Notes under the pieces: generated by a model
What the model was told of the DNA's origin: nothing
Seen by the model: only the letters and a program-made list of their open reading frames with translations
The model's database searches: none
In this document: positions 44,901-56,900 of the stretch, piece after piece
Layout of the letters: every line of letters begins with the position of its first letter
Position numbering within the stretch: position 1 is the first letter of the stretch
Source: Leguminivora glycinivorella
Lineage: Eukaryota > Arthropoda > Insecta > Lepidoptera > Tortricidae
DNA: 64,000 bases
Assembly (NCBI RefSeq): GCF_023078275.1
Contig: NC_062996.1
Coordinates: forward strand, 9,176,001 to 9,240,000
Direction: 5' to 3'
Translations under genes and position numbers: made by a program

Positions 44901-47900
44901 CGGAGACTCAGCTCGTCCGAACTTTATTATCCCTCCGGGTGAGTGAGATGCCGATAGCCTTTCTTACAGACCCCAAGCCGAGAAAATGTATCCATGACCA
45001 ATCGCCTCCCGGATGTAAATAAAAGCAGAAGCAGTAAACTGCCGCTTTGATTGTGGGTTGAGGAATAGTAGCCACCGAAACAATGTCAATTCAGTTGTCA
45101 CTTTCAGTTTTATACCTTGTCAAATGATAGTTTAGAAGCTATTATGATTAATATCTGGACGACCGAGCTTCGCTCGGTTCTGTTTCGTATCCTTGACCTG
45201 TGTCGCCATCTAGTTCAAAAATAAATAGTACCTACATCGAGCGAAATAATTCTCAGTCTTAACAACACAACTACTCTACACGAGATGGCGCGCGTTTCGC
45301 CACAAAAGCTCAAATAGTGTATTTTTCTATTCGTGTTAGCCTTGACCTGTGTCGCCATCTAGTCTTTGCAATAAATAGTACTTACATCGACCGAAAGAAT
45401 TCTGTCTTAACAGTACAACTACTGCACACGAGATGGCGCGCGAAGAAAAACGCATGAAAACTCGAAAATTCGCGTTTTCCGGGACCTAAGGATAAGTTAG
45501 ATCGATTTTTCACCCCCGAAAACCCCCACATAACAAATTTCAGTGAAATCGTTAGAGCGGTTTCCGAGATCGTCGGTATATATAAATAAATAAATAAATA
45601 AATAAATATACAAGAATTGCTCGTTTAAAAGTATAAGATTATGAATTAATTCTATCAAAATCATATAGAACATTCGTCCGCCATCTTGTAATTTTTGACA
45701 GGTCGTGGAAAGCCCCACCCAGGTATTGACTTTACCGCCCTAGGGCGGTAAAATAGCTCATCACGTATCAATATGCAGGCAAGTAATAACACCCTTTACG
45801 AGCGAGTGTGATGAAATAGTACATTACATCAGAGGCCGGGAAAATGAGGATTTCCGGCCAAGTGGGTAGGATAGGGATACGAGGCCGGGAATCCGTTTTC
45901 ACGCCGAGGCATGTATAGTGCTTTTCTCAAACATACAATGAAATAAAAAAAAATGCTCAAAAGGACAATATTTTATAAAAAAAAGTTACTTTGCAGGCCT
46001 AGGCCTAAAAAATAATGTGAAATCCCTTTACAGTCCTCTCGAGTTGTTGCGCCCAAAAAGCGATACTTCCCAGCCCATTTTAAGGAACGTAAAGACAATA
46101 TTTCATTGCATGTTTGAGAAAAATAATTTTCTCATCTGTTTTTGAAGTCATCAATCAATGAAGAGAGCCTTTACCAGTTTATCTGCTGAAAAAATATTTT
46201 TTCTACTCCCGAACTGTTATTCGTCATTTACAGGGTCGTACATACATCTTTAAAACCCTACATAAAAGTCTATTCCCAAAGCCAGCGTCCGACGGCTTTC
46301 AGCGCATGCGCGCAGTATCGAAAAAACTGAAAACGCATTGTTTGGCTCTGTAACCATGGCAACGCATTGTTATAACGATACTGCGGCAGCTGAGCTGACA
46401 GTACAAACCTTTGCGTCAAAATACAGGAAACAGTGTGAATTTCACGAAAATTATTCAAAAAAACAATGAAAAACTAAGTGCATGGTCGTAGAAAAAGTAT
46501 TGTATGCAACGGTGTTTAACTGAGTCAAAAAATACTCGTGGCGTCTTAATAACAATTTTCGGCTTCGCCTCAAATTGTTACCCACGCCACTCGTCTTTTT
46601 TGACCTCCTTTAAACGCCTATTGCATAAAATACTATAAAATGTGTTTCATTTACCAAACACATAGCTCACAATAAATTTTTCACCACATCAACTAGTAAA
46701 TGGATACGCCGTGTCTTGCGTGGGCGACAGTCGCGCGACCGTCGCCGTCGCGTCTCATACTTCCATATCGATAAGGTTTGATTTCGTATGCGTCGCCCAC
46801 GCAAGCCACGGCGTTAATTTGCTATTCGAAAACAGATAGCAAAATTGCATTTGCAAGAGTGCAAAGTAATTTCATACAAATTTTAACTTGATGTCTTAAA
46901 CTGGTTGAGAGAATTTACCTATAAATGATGATTTTGAATCATATATATTGTGCATAGAGGAGTTTTAGTGCCTACACTTATGTATGGTAGTGAAAGTTGG
47001 GTGTGGGAGAAAAGACATCAAAGTCAAGTGAATGCCGTGGAAATGAGAGCGTTAAGAAGCATGGCTGGTGTGAAGTTGAGTGATAGGATCAGAAATAGCG
47101 TGATAGCGTGAGTGGATGTAGATGTGGTGACAAAGATTGAGATGGGTATGTTAAGGTGGTTTGGGCATGTAGAGAGGATGGATGAGAGGAGAGTAACGAA
47201 GAAAGTATATGAAAAAAGAGTGGAAGGGTCAGTTGGAAGTGGAAGACCTAGGCGAACTTTTCTTGTTCAAATCGGGGAAATATTGCAAAAAGGCCAGGTC
47301 AGAAGTACTCGAAACCGACGAGCGTGTATGAGAAACGTTATGAAACTGTGTGAAGCGAAAGTGATTTGTCAGGATCGTAGTAAATGGAAATCCGTGATCT
47401 CTGCCTACCCCTCTGGGAAACAGGCGTGATTGTATGTATGTATGTATGTATATATTGAATAAATTGGTGGATTTTATATAATTTGATTTTTTATAGTTAG
47501 TATTTTGATCGTGTTGGTGTGGTGAAAAATGTTGTGTTTCACTCGGTGGCAAATATTGGAATCTTTCGCGTGCTCGGGTATCAATTTTGGCACATGCGGT
47601 ATAACAACAACTTTTCCCCCTTGTAAAACAAATAACTATTAATTTCTTGTCCACAGCCTAAGAATAGACTCATCCAACCTCGATCCTGTCACCTTCTGGT
47701 GCTGCGGTGTCCAACTGGTAGCCCTGAACTACCAAACAGAAGACGCAGCGATGGCTGTCAACGCAGCTATGTTTGAGAGCAACGGTTGCGTAGGCTATGT
47801 GAAGAAACCAGCTGTTATGTGGGACCCAACCCATATAGCGTATAGGAGGTAAGTGGGTCAAAATCGATGTCTTATTTTGTGTCCCTAAAAAACGTGACGG

Positions 47901-50900
47901 AGTGGTGATTTTTGTATGAGATGATGTTTTGTTTTTATTTTTTCGTGTTTGAACTAAAATCTAGACTGAAAAAGAAATACAGTTGCACCGGTTTTATTTT
48001 TTAAATATTGGGTCGAACAGCATATAAAAGTGTGACAGAGTGGTATGCCTGTGTGGTGACGGGTTAAGAATTTCACCACCCCTTTTCTTCCCGTGGGTGT
48101 CGTAGAAGGCGACTATGGGATTTGGGTTAAATTGTGGCGTAGGCGAGAGGCTGGCAACCTGTCACTGCAATGTCACAGTTTCGTTTCCTTTCGACCCCTT
48201 TTTTGCCAAGAGTGGCACTGAAGCTTTAGTAGTTTCATGTGCTCTGCCTACCCCTTTATGGGATACAGGCGTGATTGTATGTATGTATGTATGTATGTAG
48301 AGTGGTATGAAACAAGACATCGAAAATAATTTTGACCCAAGTACCTGGGCGACCCTTGGAGTTAGAAAACTCAATTTTTTTGTATAAAAAATCATCTTTG
48401 GCACAAGCTTTTATCGTCGACTATTTCTTTTAACAGGCATCTACTGCTCTCCGAGACGTTTCTAAAAACCCCTTACTCGATGGGGATAGGTACTACGTTT
48501 CATGACAGGGTTCCTATGACCACCATTCTGCTCCATCATCAGATCAGCTCCATGATACCATAATATTGCATTGTCACGTGATTTACATATGTGTGCGAAA
48601 TTTCAGCTCAATCGGAAACCGGAAAGTGGGTTAAATTTAGCTTCTACATAGGTTTTGACGCACACTAACATACTAACTAGGCAAGTTGAATAAAAGCTTG
48701 TAAAACTCGCGTTTTCCGGGACCTTAGACTAATTTAGATCGGTTTTTCACCCCCGAAAACCCCCACTTAACAAACAGCGAAAACGGAGTTGTTTCCGAGA
48801 TCGCCGGTATATATAAATAAATACTTAAATATGCAGAAAATGTTCGTTTAAAACTATTATAAGTGGATAGATATATCTATTGTACCAGTTGATTTTGAAT
48901 ATCAGCTTTGGTCAGTGACAAAAATGTCTACTTCATCATCCTCCTTGCGTTAACCTGGCATTCGCCACGGCTCATGAACCTAGGGTCCGCTTTGGCAACT
49001 ACTCCCAAGATTTGGCGTAGACACTAGTTTTACAAAAGCGACTGCCATCCAACCCTCCAACTATTAACTAGGCCTTTTTTATTTTATTTATTTTATATTA
49101 AAAATCTTACATTTGTTCATACACCAGAGTGCCATGAAACCCTATCAGTTTTGTGTTGACACTCGATTCGTGGATACATTTTACATTTAATTTATTGTGA
49201 TACATAGGATAAATTAAAATTGCAAATTAAAAATTAACACTACAATATTAGCGGGTAAAAATGAAATAGAAATAAAATGAAATTATTGGAATTAGACCGG
49301 TCTCCTCACGATGTTTTTCTTCACAGAAAAGCGATTGGCAAAAATCAAATCGCACATAAGTTCCGAAAAACTCATTGGTACGAGGGGTTCGAACCCGCGA
49401 CCTCCGGATTGGAATTCGCACGTTCTTATTGCTAGGCCACTAGCGCTCCTCAAAACAAAAATTTCTGCTTATTTCTCATTTTGCCAATCTTGTTTCAGAT
49501 TCAATCCAATGGAGAAAGAATTCGACGGCATCCACGCAGCCCACCTCACCCTATCAGTTATATCCGGGCAATATGTCGCCGAAAATGTCTACTCATTCTA
49601 CAATGCCTTCGTCGAAGTTGAAGTATTGGGTGTGCCCGCTGACTGTAGGAAGTTACGGACAAGGGCGGCTAGGAGGAACGCTTTGAATCCTGTGTGGCAT
49701 GATACTTTTAATTTTAAGGTAAGTTTGTTAGAAAAAAGAAAATGAAATAAACCAATATCTGAACAGAATATAATGGCAGACACCAAAGAACATCGTATAG
49801 CTTGGTCAACTGGAAATTATTGGAAGGACTTGGCAGTTAGAATATATTTTTTTTATTGGTCAACTGTAGCATCCTATCCTACATTCAATGGTTTGGCCGA
49901 GTGTAACGTAGAGACAAGCAAAAAGCTCTTGTTAGAGACCAGTAAGTAAATAATTGTTACTCATTCTACAATGTATTGGGTGTACCCGCTGACTGTAGGA
50001 AGTTACGGACAAGAGCGGCTAGGAGGAACGCTTTGAATCCAGTGTGGCATGATACGTTTAATTTTAAGGTGAGCTTGTTTAAAAGAATGCCAAAAATCCT
50101 ACAGTAAAGCAACTGATATCCGATCCAAATATCATTTAAAAGACCAAATTACGACATCTTTCTTGTGCCACTGCAAAAGGATGAAGAATGTGTAGTTAAA
50201 AAAAACCGGCCAAGAGCGTGTCGGGCCACGCTCAGTGTAGGGTTCCGTAGTTTTCCGTATTTTTCTCAAATACTACTGAACCTAACAAGTTCAAAACAAT
50301 TTTCCTAGAAAGTATTTATAATGTTCTACTTTTGTAATTTTTTTTTTCATATTTTTTAAACATATGGTTCAAAACTTAGAGGGGGCCACACACAATTTTT
50401 TTTCCTTTAGGAGCGATTATTTCCGAAAATATTAATATTATCAAAAAACGATTTTAGCAAACCCTTCATTTTTAAATACCTATCCAATAATATATCACAC
50501 GTTGGGGTTGGAATAAAAAAAAATCAGTCCCCACTTTACATGCAGGGGGGCTACCCTAACTAAACATTTTTTCCACTTTTTATTTTTGCACTTTGTCGAC
50601 GTGATTGATATACATATTGCTACCAAATTTCAGCTTTCTCGTGCTAACGGTTACTGAGATTATCCGCGGACGGACGGACGGACGGACGGACAGACAGACA
50701 GACATGGCGAAACTATAAACTAAATGGCGAAAATATAAACTATAGTTGACTACGGAACCCTAAAAAGCAGTCTTTGATTGATCAATAGTATCCTGTCCGT
50801 ATGCAGGACTTATATGGTTTGGCAGAGTAAAATCGTGCAACTGATATCTTAGCCGAATGTAAAATACAAATACAAAATATTTATTCAGCAAATAGGCCAC

Positions 50901-53900
50901 AGCACTTTTACACGTCACATACATTTTAACATAATTTTTATATTTGAAGTAAGGGGAGAGACCAAATGCTACATTGAAAGGATGGGTAATGATTTGGTAG
51001 GTAAATGAGCAATATTTGGTCGACCAAACTGTAGTATTCTATCCTACGTTCAATGGTTTGGCAGAGTGTAACGTAGGTCTAAGTAAAAAAGTCTTGTTAG
51101 AGTCCAAGACTAATTTTGTTTGTTTTTATGTTGTTTTGGTCCAAAGCTTGGAGACTTTGAAGTTTTCCCGTGGTTTGAAAATGTTATAATTTTGTTCATT
51201 TCAGATCAACTTTCCAGAGCTAGCATTTATACGATTCGAAGTTTACGACGCTGACACAAATTACATGCTCTCCCAAAGAGTGATACCACTAACGTGCCTT
51301 CGCCCTGGCTATCGTCATGTGCGATTACGGTAAGTTAATAATTCTCACGAATGAAACAATTAATGATGATAGAAAGGAATATGTAAGTATTTCTCACACC
51401 ACGGCGTTGTACAAGATGTGCTAAGCTGGTCATAAGTTGATGTTTGACGCTAATAGTATAATAAAGAGTACTACCGTAGTACAGTATGGCCACTCTCGCT
51501 CCCCGCTGAAAGTGCCACCCACCCCCTCTCGGTTACCTCACAGTTACCGCCTATCAAAAACGCGAACAGTCGACCTGTCATTCACTCATACAAGCATAGT
51601 ACGCGTTCACCTACACGAGCTTAGACTGTGTGCTAGGAACGCGTCTCTTTCATATATTTGATCGCCAGTGTCCGAGGTGTGCCAGAACAGTGCAAAGATG
51701 CACAAGTTCAAGTCTCACTCAAATCATTTATTTTTTAACCATCGACGCAAAAATCCCCGTCGTTTATAAGTTTGACGTGTCTGTCTGTCTGTGGCATTGT
51801 AGCTTTCGAACGGATGAAAAGATTTCGTTGTTTTGTTTGGAATCTGAGTTAGTTTTTAAATACAAATCTTTTACAATCCAGATCACCAACAAACCAGTCT
51901 CTCAACATGGCATCCCTCCTGATTTTCTCTCGCTGCGGAGAAGAAGAGGCGGGAGAAAGTTCCAGAACTGATCTGGAGGAACCACGATCTCCTCAACAGC
52001 GGAGGAAGATACACTTCCTGGTGGTTCATGCTGTTAGAAGACGGGAGCCGTACTCTATATTGAAGGTCACACAAGACACTACTACTAATGAGGTTAGTTT
52101 CTTATGTTTGACTGTCCCTTATACTTAGAGGTCCGAGGAGTCTCTTTGCGGTCCCTTTCTGTCACTGTTTAACGTTTGTCCCTGTTTTAGCTCTTACTAC
52201 TATCATTGATGATTTATGTCTTTTCAAGCCTTCTTTTTTAATGACCTTCCCTTAACCCTTAAATGCATATTGTTGCCATTTGGCTACAATGCATGTATTT
52301 TTTAATAAACTAGCCAAAATATAAGCTGGACTTTTTTATTTATTTTTCTTAGATCTGTAGGATCATCATCCAGTTTTTTCACACTTTTCCGCCATTTTTT
52401 CTTAAATGGTTGGAAATAATGTTTTTATTTAAGAAAAAATGGCGGAAAAGTGTGAAAAAACTGGATGATGGTGATTTTTAGTACTTGATTCAGGCAGATT
52501 TTTTCAGAGTTAGTAACTATTTTATGTTTAATCATTTTATCATAGGGGTTTCTCAAATAGTGTACCTTTTTAATAGTAGTAAAAGTTTTCTTATAAATTT
52601 TACTAGTAATTATATATTTATAAATAATAAATAAATAAATAAATATTATAGGACATTCTTACACAGATTGACTGAGGCCCACGGTAAGCTCAAGAAGGCT
52701 TGTGTTGTGGGTACTCAGACAACGATATATATAATATATAAATACTTATATACTTAGAAAACATCCGACTCAGGAACAAATATCTGTGCTCATCACACAA
52801 ATAAATGCCCTTACCGGGATTCGAACCCGGGACCGCGGCGCAGCAGGCAGGGTCACTACCGACTGCGCCAGACCGGCCGTTTTATATAAGTAAGATTTAG
52901 CCAATTTTACTTCTAACACTGATTTAGTATTAAAATCGATGTTAAATATTTTTTTATTATTTTTCCTAGAGTCAGAAAACCATTGTCTATCACATTATTA
53001 ATTTCTAGTTAAAAGAAAAAAATCATGCATTTATGGGTTAAGTTCTCCTATTTACATCTAGCTTTTCTCATTCGCTTTTCCCCATTTTTATTTGGCTTTC
53101 TCTGTCCTGTTCAAACTTCTTTCACTATAGCATTTTCCTATTTCCCGTCTCCCTCTCTCTCGTCTCCCCAGCAGCGGAGGAAGATCCATTTCCTTGTTGT
53201 TCATGCTGTGAGGAGACGGGAGCCGTACTCTATATTGAAGGTCACACAGGACACTACTACTAATGAGGTTAGTTTCTTATGTTTGACTGTCCCTTATACT
53301 TAGAGGTCCGAGGAGTCTCTTTGCGGTCCCTTTCTGTCACTGTTTAATATTTATCCCTGTTTTAGCTCTTACTACTGTCATTGATGATTTATGTCTTTTC
53401 AAGCCTTCTTTTTTAATGACCTTCCCTTAAGTTCTTCTATTTACATCTAGCTTTTCTCATTCGCTTTTCCCCATTTTTATTTGGCTTTCTCTGTCCTGTT
53501 CAAACTTCTTTCACTATAGCATTTTCCTATTTCCCGTCTCCCTCTCTCGTCTCCCCAGCAGCGGAGGAAGATCCATTTCCTTGTTGTTCATGCTGTGAGG
53601 AGACGGGAGCCGTACTCTATATTGAAGGTCACACAGGACACTACTACTAATGAGGTTAGTTTCTTTATTCTTATGTTTGACTGTCTCCTTAGTCCGAGGT
53701 CCGAGCAATCTCTTTACGGTCCCTTTCTGTCACTGTTTAACATTTGTCCCTGTTTTAGCTCTTACTACATCTATCATTGATTATTTATGTCTTTTCAAGC
53801 CTTCTTTTTTAATGACCTTCCCTTAAGTTCTTCTATTTACATTTAGCTTTTCTCATTCGCTTTTCCCCATTTTTTATTTGGCTTTCTCTGTCCTTTTCAA

Positions 53901-56900
53901 ACTTCTTTCACTACAGCATCTTCCTATCTCCCGTCTCCCTCTCTCTCGTCTCCTCAGCAGCGGAGAAAGATCCATTTCCTTGTTGTTCATGCTGTGAGGA
54001 GACGGGAGCCGTACTCTATATTGAAGGTCACACAGGATACAACCACTAATGAGGTTTGTCAGTATTTTAGGCTTTCTCTTTTAGTTATGATGTTGAAAAC
54101 CTCTCCCCTTTCTTTTTTAAGTTTAGTTACATTTTACTATTATTTCCTTTTTCTCTTCTTTTTACTCCCCAATTCTCCCTCATAGTCATATTGTCTTTCT
54201 TCACATACTTACTAGTAATATGTTTCTTTCATCTTTGATTCTTTTTTTTTCACTCCCAGTTGGGTTCCTTGTTCCTTAGATAACGATGTGATGTAATTTA
54301 CCTATTTTGTTTTATTTTCTTTCCCTTTTTTATCTTCCTCATGTTTCCGCCGGTTCTCTTTTTCTGTTTCCAGCACACTCTTCTTTCTCGCATCTTCTTT
54401 TCATGTCAATTATATTCTTTTTCTCTCATTCTCTTTATTTCCCTATCCCCATTTATCTTTTGTGTCAACATTCCTTCATGCAATTTATGCTACATACATC
54501 ATATTCTCAACAATATTTTTCTTTCCAGGCAATAGCCCAATGCCTAACCAAGGCCGGCGTCTGCCGCACCTCTCGAGGCAACTACGTCCTTGTAGAAGAG
54601 GTCCCATCAAGAACTCCAACTCAAAGAGTACTAGCACCTCATGAAAGGGTCATGAGGGCTGCCGCCAGCAGACCAGGGGCTAGGTTACTGTTGAAGAAAG
54701 TTGGTGACGACCCTAGCAGTCGAGCTTGGCTTACTAGCATCAGGTAAGAGTGAAATAGAGACTGTTACTAGGTTCCAGAATTTTCTAGAAGTTCCAAGGA
54801 CTACAACACAAATAGTTTTAGCATCTCATAAAAGGGTCATGAGGGCTGCTGCCAGCAGACCCGGAGCTAGACTACTGTTGAAGAGAGTTGGTGACGACCC
54901 TAGCAGTCGGGCTTGGCTTACTAGCATCAGGTAAGAGTGAGACAGAGACTGTTTGTAACTAGGTTCCAGAATTTTCTAGAAGTTTCGAGGACTGCAACAC
55001 AAATAGTTTTAGCACCTCATGAAAGGGTCATGAGGGCTGCCGCCAGCAGACCTGGAGCTAGGTTACTGTTGAAGAAAGTTGGTGACGACCCTAGCAGTCG
55101 GGCTTGGCTTACCAGCATCAGGTAAGACATTTGTATCTATATTCAGTGAGACAGAGACTGTGTTGGTAGATTCCAGAAATTTCTAGAAGTTTCAAGGACA
55201 GAAAAGAGTATCAGCACCTTATGAAAGACTTATGAGACCTTCCTGATGTCTTTTCTAATAATTTTATAATATTATAATTTTTTTATAAGAAAGGACTAAA
55301 ATGACCAGACAGGTCGCCGGATAGTAAACGATCACTGCCGCCCAAGAATGCCAGAAGGGTTGGAGATCCGTTGTCAGTCTGTAAGACGGGTTTACGTCCT
55401 TTTCTTGAGTATTTGAAGCTCATATCGATCCGGAAATACCACAGGCCGTGCGAGGCAGGAAGTTTCTGGAGAAACGCACAGTTGAGGACTGCCAATCATC
55501 TAAGATACAGCACAGTGAGACAGAGACTTATCTGTTGGTAACTAGGTTCCAGAATGTTCTAGAAGTTCCAAACACACCAACTCAAAGAGTACTAGCACCT
55601 TATGAAAGGGTCATGAGAGCTGCTGCCAGCAGACCCGGAGCTAGGTTACACTTGGAGAAAGTCGGTGACGACCCTAGCAGTCCGGCTTGGCTTACTAGCA
55701 TCAGGTAAAACTATAGGATAGGTTACAATTTATGTTTAATCTTATGTAGAGATATTTTAATTTAGGCTTGTCGAAAAAGTTTAAACAGGATCGGCTCACT
55801 TAATATTTCTATATTTCGTCAACAATAATAAAGTGTGTCGTTCAACCTTCATGTCCTGAAACAATCGTTACGTTAAAGTACCATCTGTTTGAAGTTTCGA
55901 ACCACTTTGTACGTCCGTAGTTTAGTTACAGATTTTTTTCCGCGTCAAAATTTTTGTTCATGCTACTACGCCTTCCTTGTCGTATCCGACAAAGGCGATT
56001 TTATCAGCAATTATTGTCCGGATAATGGAATGCTCTGGATGTGGCTAGCAAACCCAAACTTGATGTCATATCACACGTCGCACAGTGCTGTCCAGACGAG
56101 TTGTAGGAGGTCTTACGGCCCAGCCACAACATTGGTCTATGCGCGACAGCGGTGAGCAGCAGCCATACGTGCGAATGAAAAGTCCCATCGCTGTGTCTCG
56201 CTCCAAGTATGGCCGCCGCTCACCGCTGTCGCGCTTAGACCAATGTCGTGGCAGAGCCAGGTCGCGTTTTTCGGATATGGCGCTTTTTGCCAATAAGCAT
56301 GGGTTAAAATCAAATTATCTCGTTATTGCAATATCATTTGTCTCTTCAGATCCAACTCCAACGAGCGACCAGCAGCGCGCACCTCGTCTCCTCCAGGGGA
56401 GGAGGAACCTCGGAAACCGCCGGACAGCTTCCTAGTGTGTGTCCATAACGTCTCTCACGAGATACCTTATGCTATCCTCAAGGTAAGTTCCTCACAGACA
56501 TCAGTACCTAGTTTCGTTAATTTACAGGTTCTGCAAGAACCTTAACAGTCTCACGACATCAGATCAGAGTGACATTTAAGAGACCACAAAACCCATAGGG
56601 ATCTTAAGTCGAGAAGTCTTATATATGACTTACTATCCTCAAGGTCTGTTCCTCAAAGACATCAGTACCGAGTTCGGTCACCTACAGGAGAAGACCATAG
56701 AAGCCACAGGGACTTGCAATATTTAAGTCTGACTCAGCAGTACTCAGCTCGTTCATCTATAGAAGAAGACCACAGCGACTATATAAGCCTATAAGTCTCA
56801 TGAGACATCTTAATCCGAAGATATCCAGGATCTTCCTCAGACACAGCAGGACCTAGCTCGTTCATCTATAGGGATCTAGAATTACTCACAGACAACAGTC

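Larger units (their letters stand above)
49855..51110 (+). repeat. segmental copies in the C2 intron, with partial exon j copy
   Basis: CCTACATTCAATGGTTTGGC-type segments occur at 49855-49930 and 51010-51100, with a remnant at 50785-50860. Between them, 49955-50068 copies the 3' part of exon j (GCTGACTGTAGGAAGTTACG to AATTTTAAG|GTGAGC) with an internal loss of about 18 bases. Repeat E (50206-50766) has landed in the same region. Confidence 0.75.
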
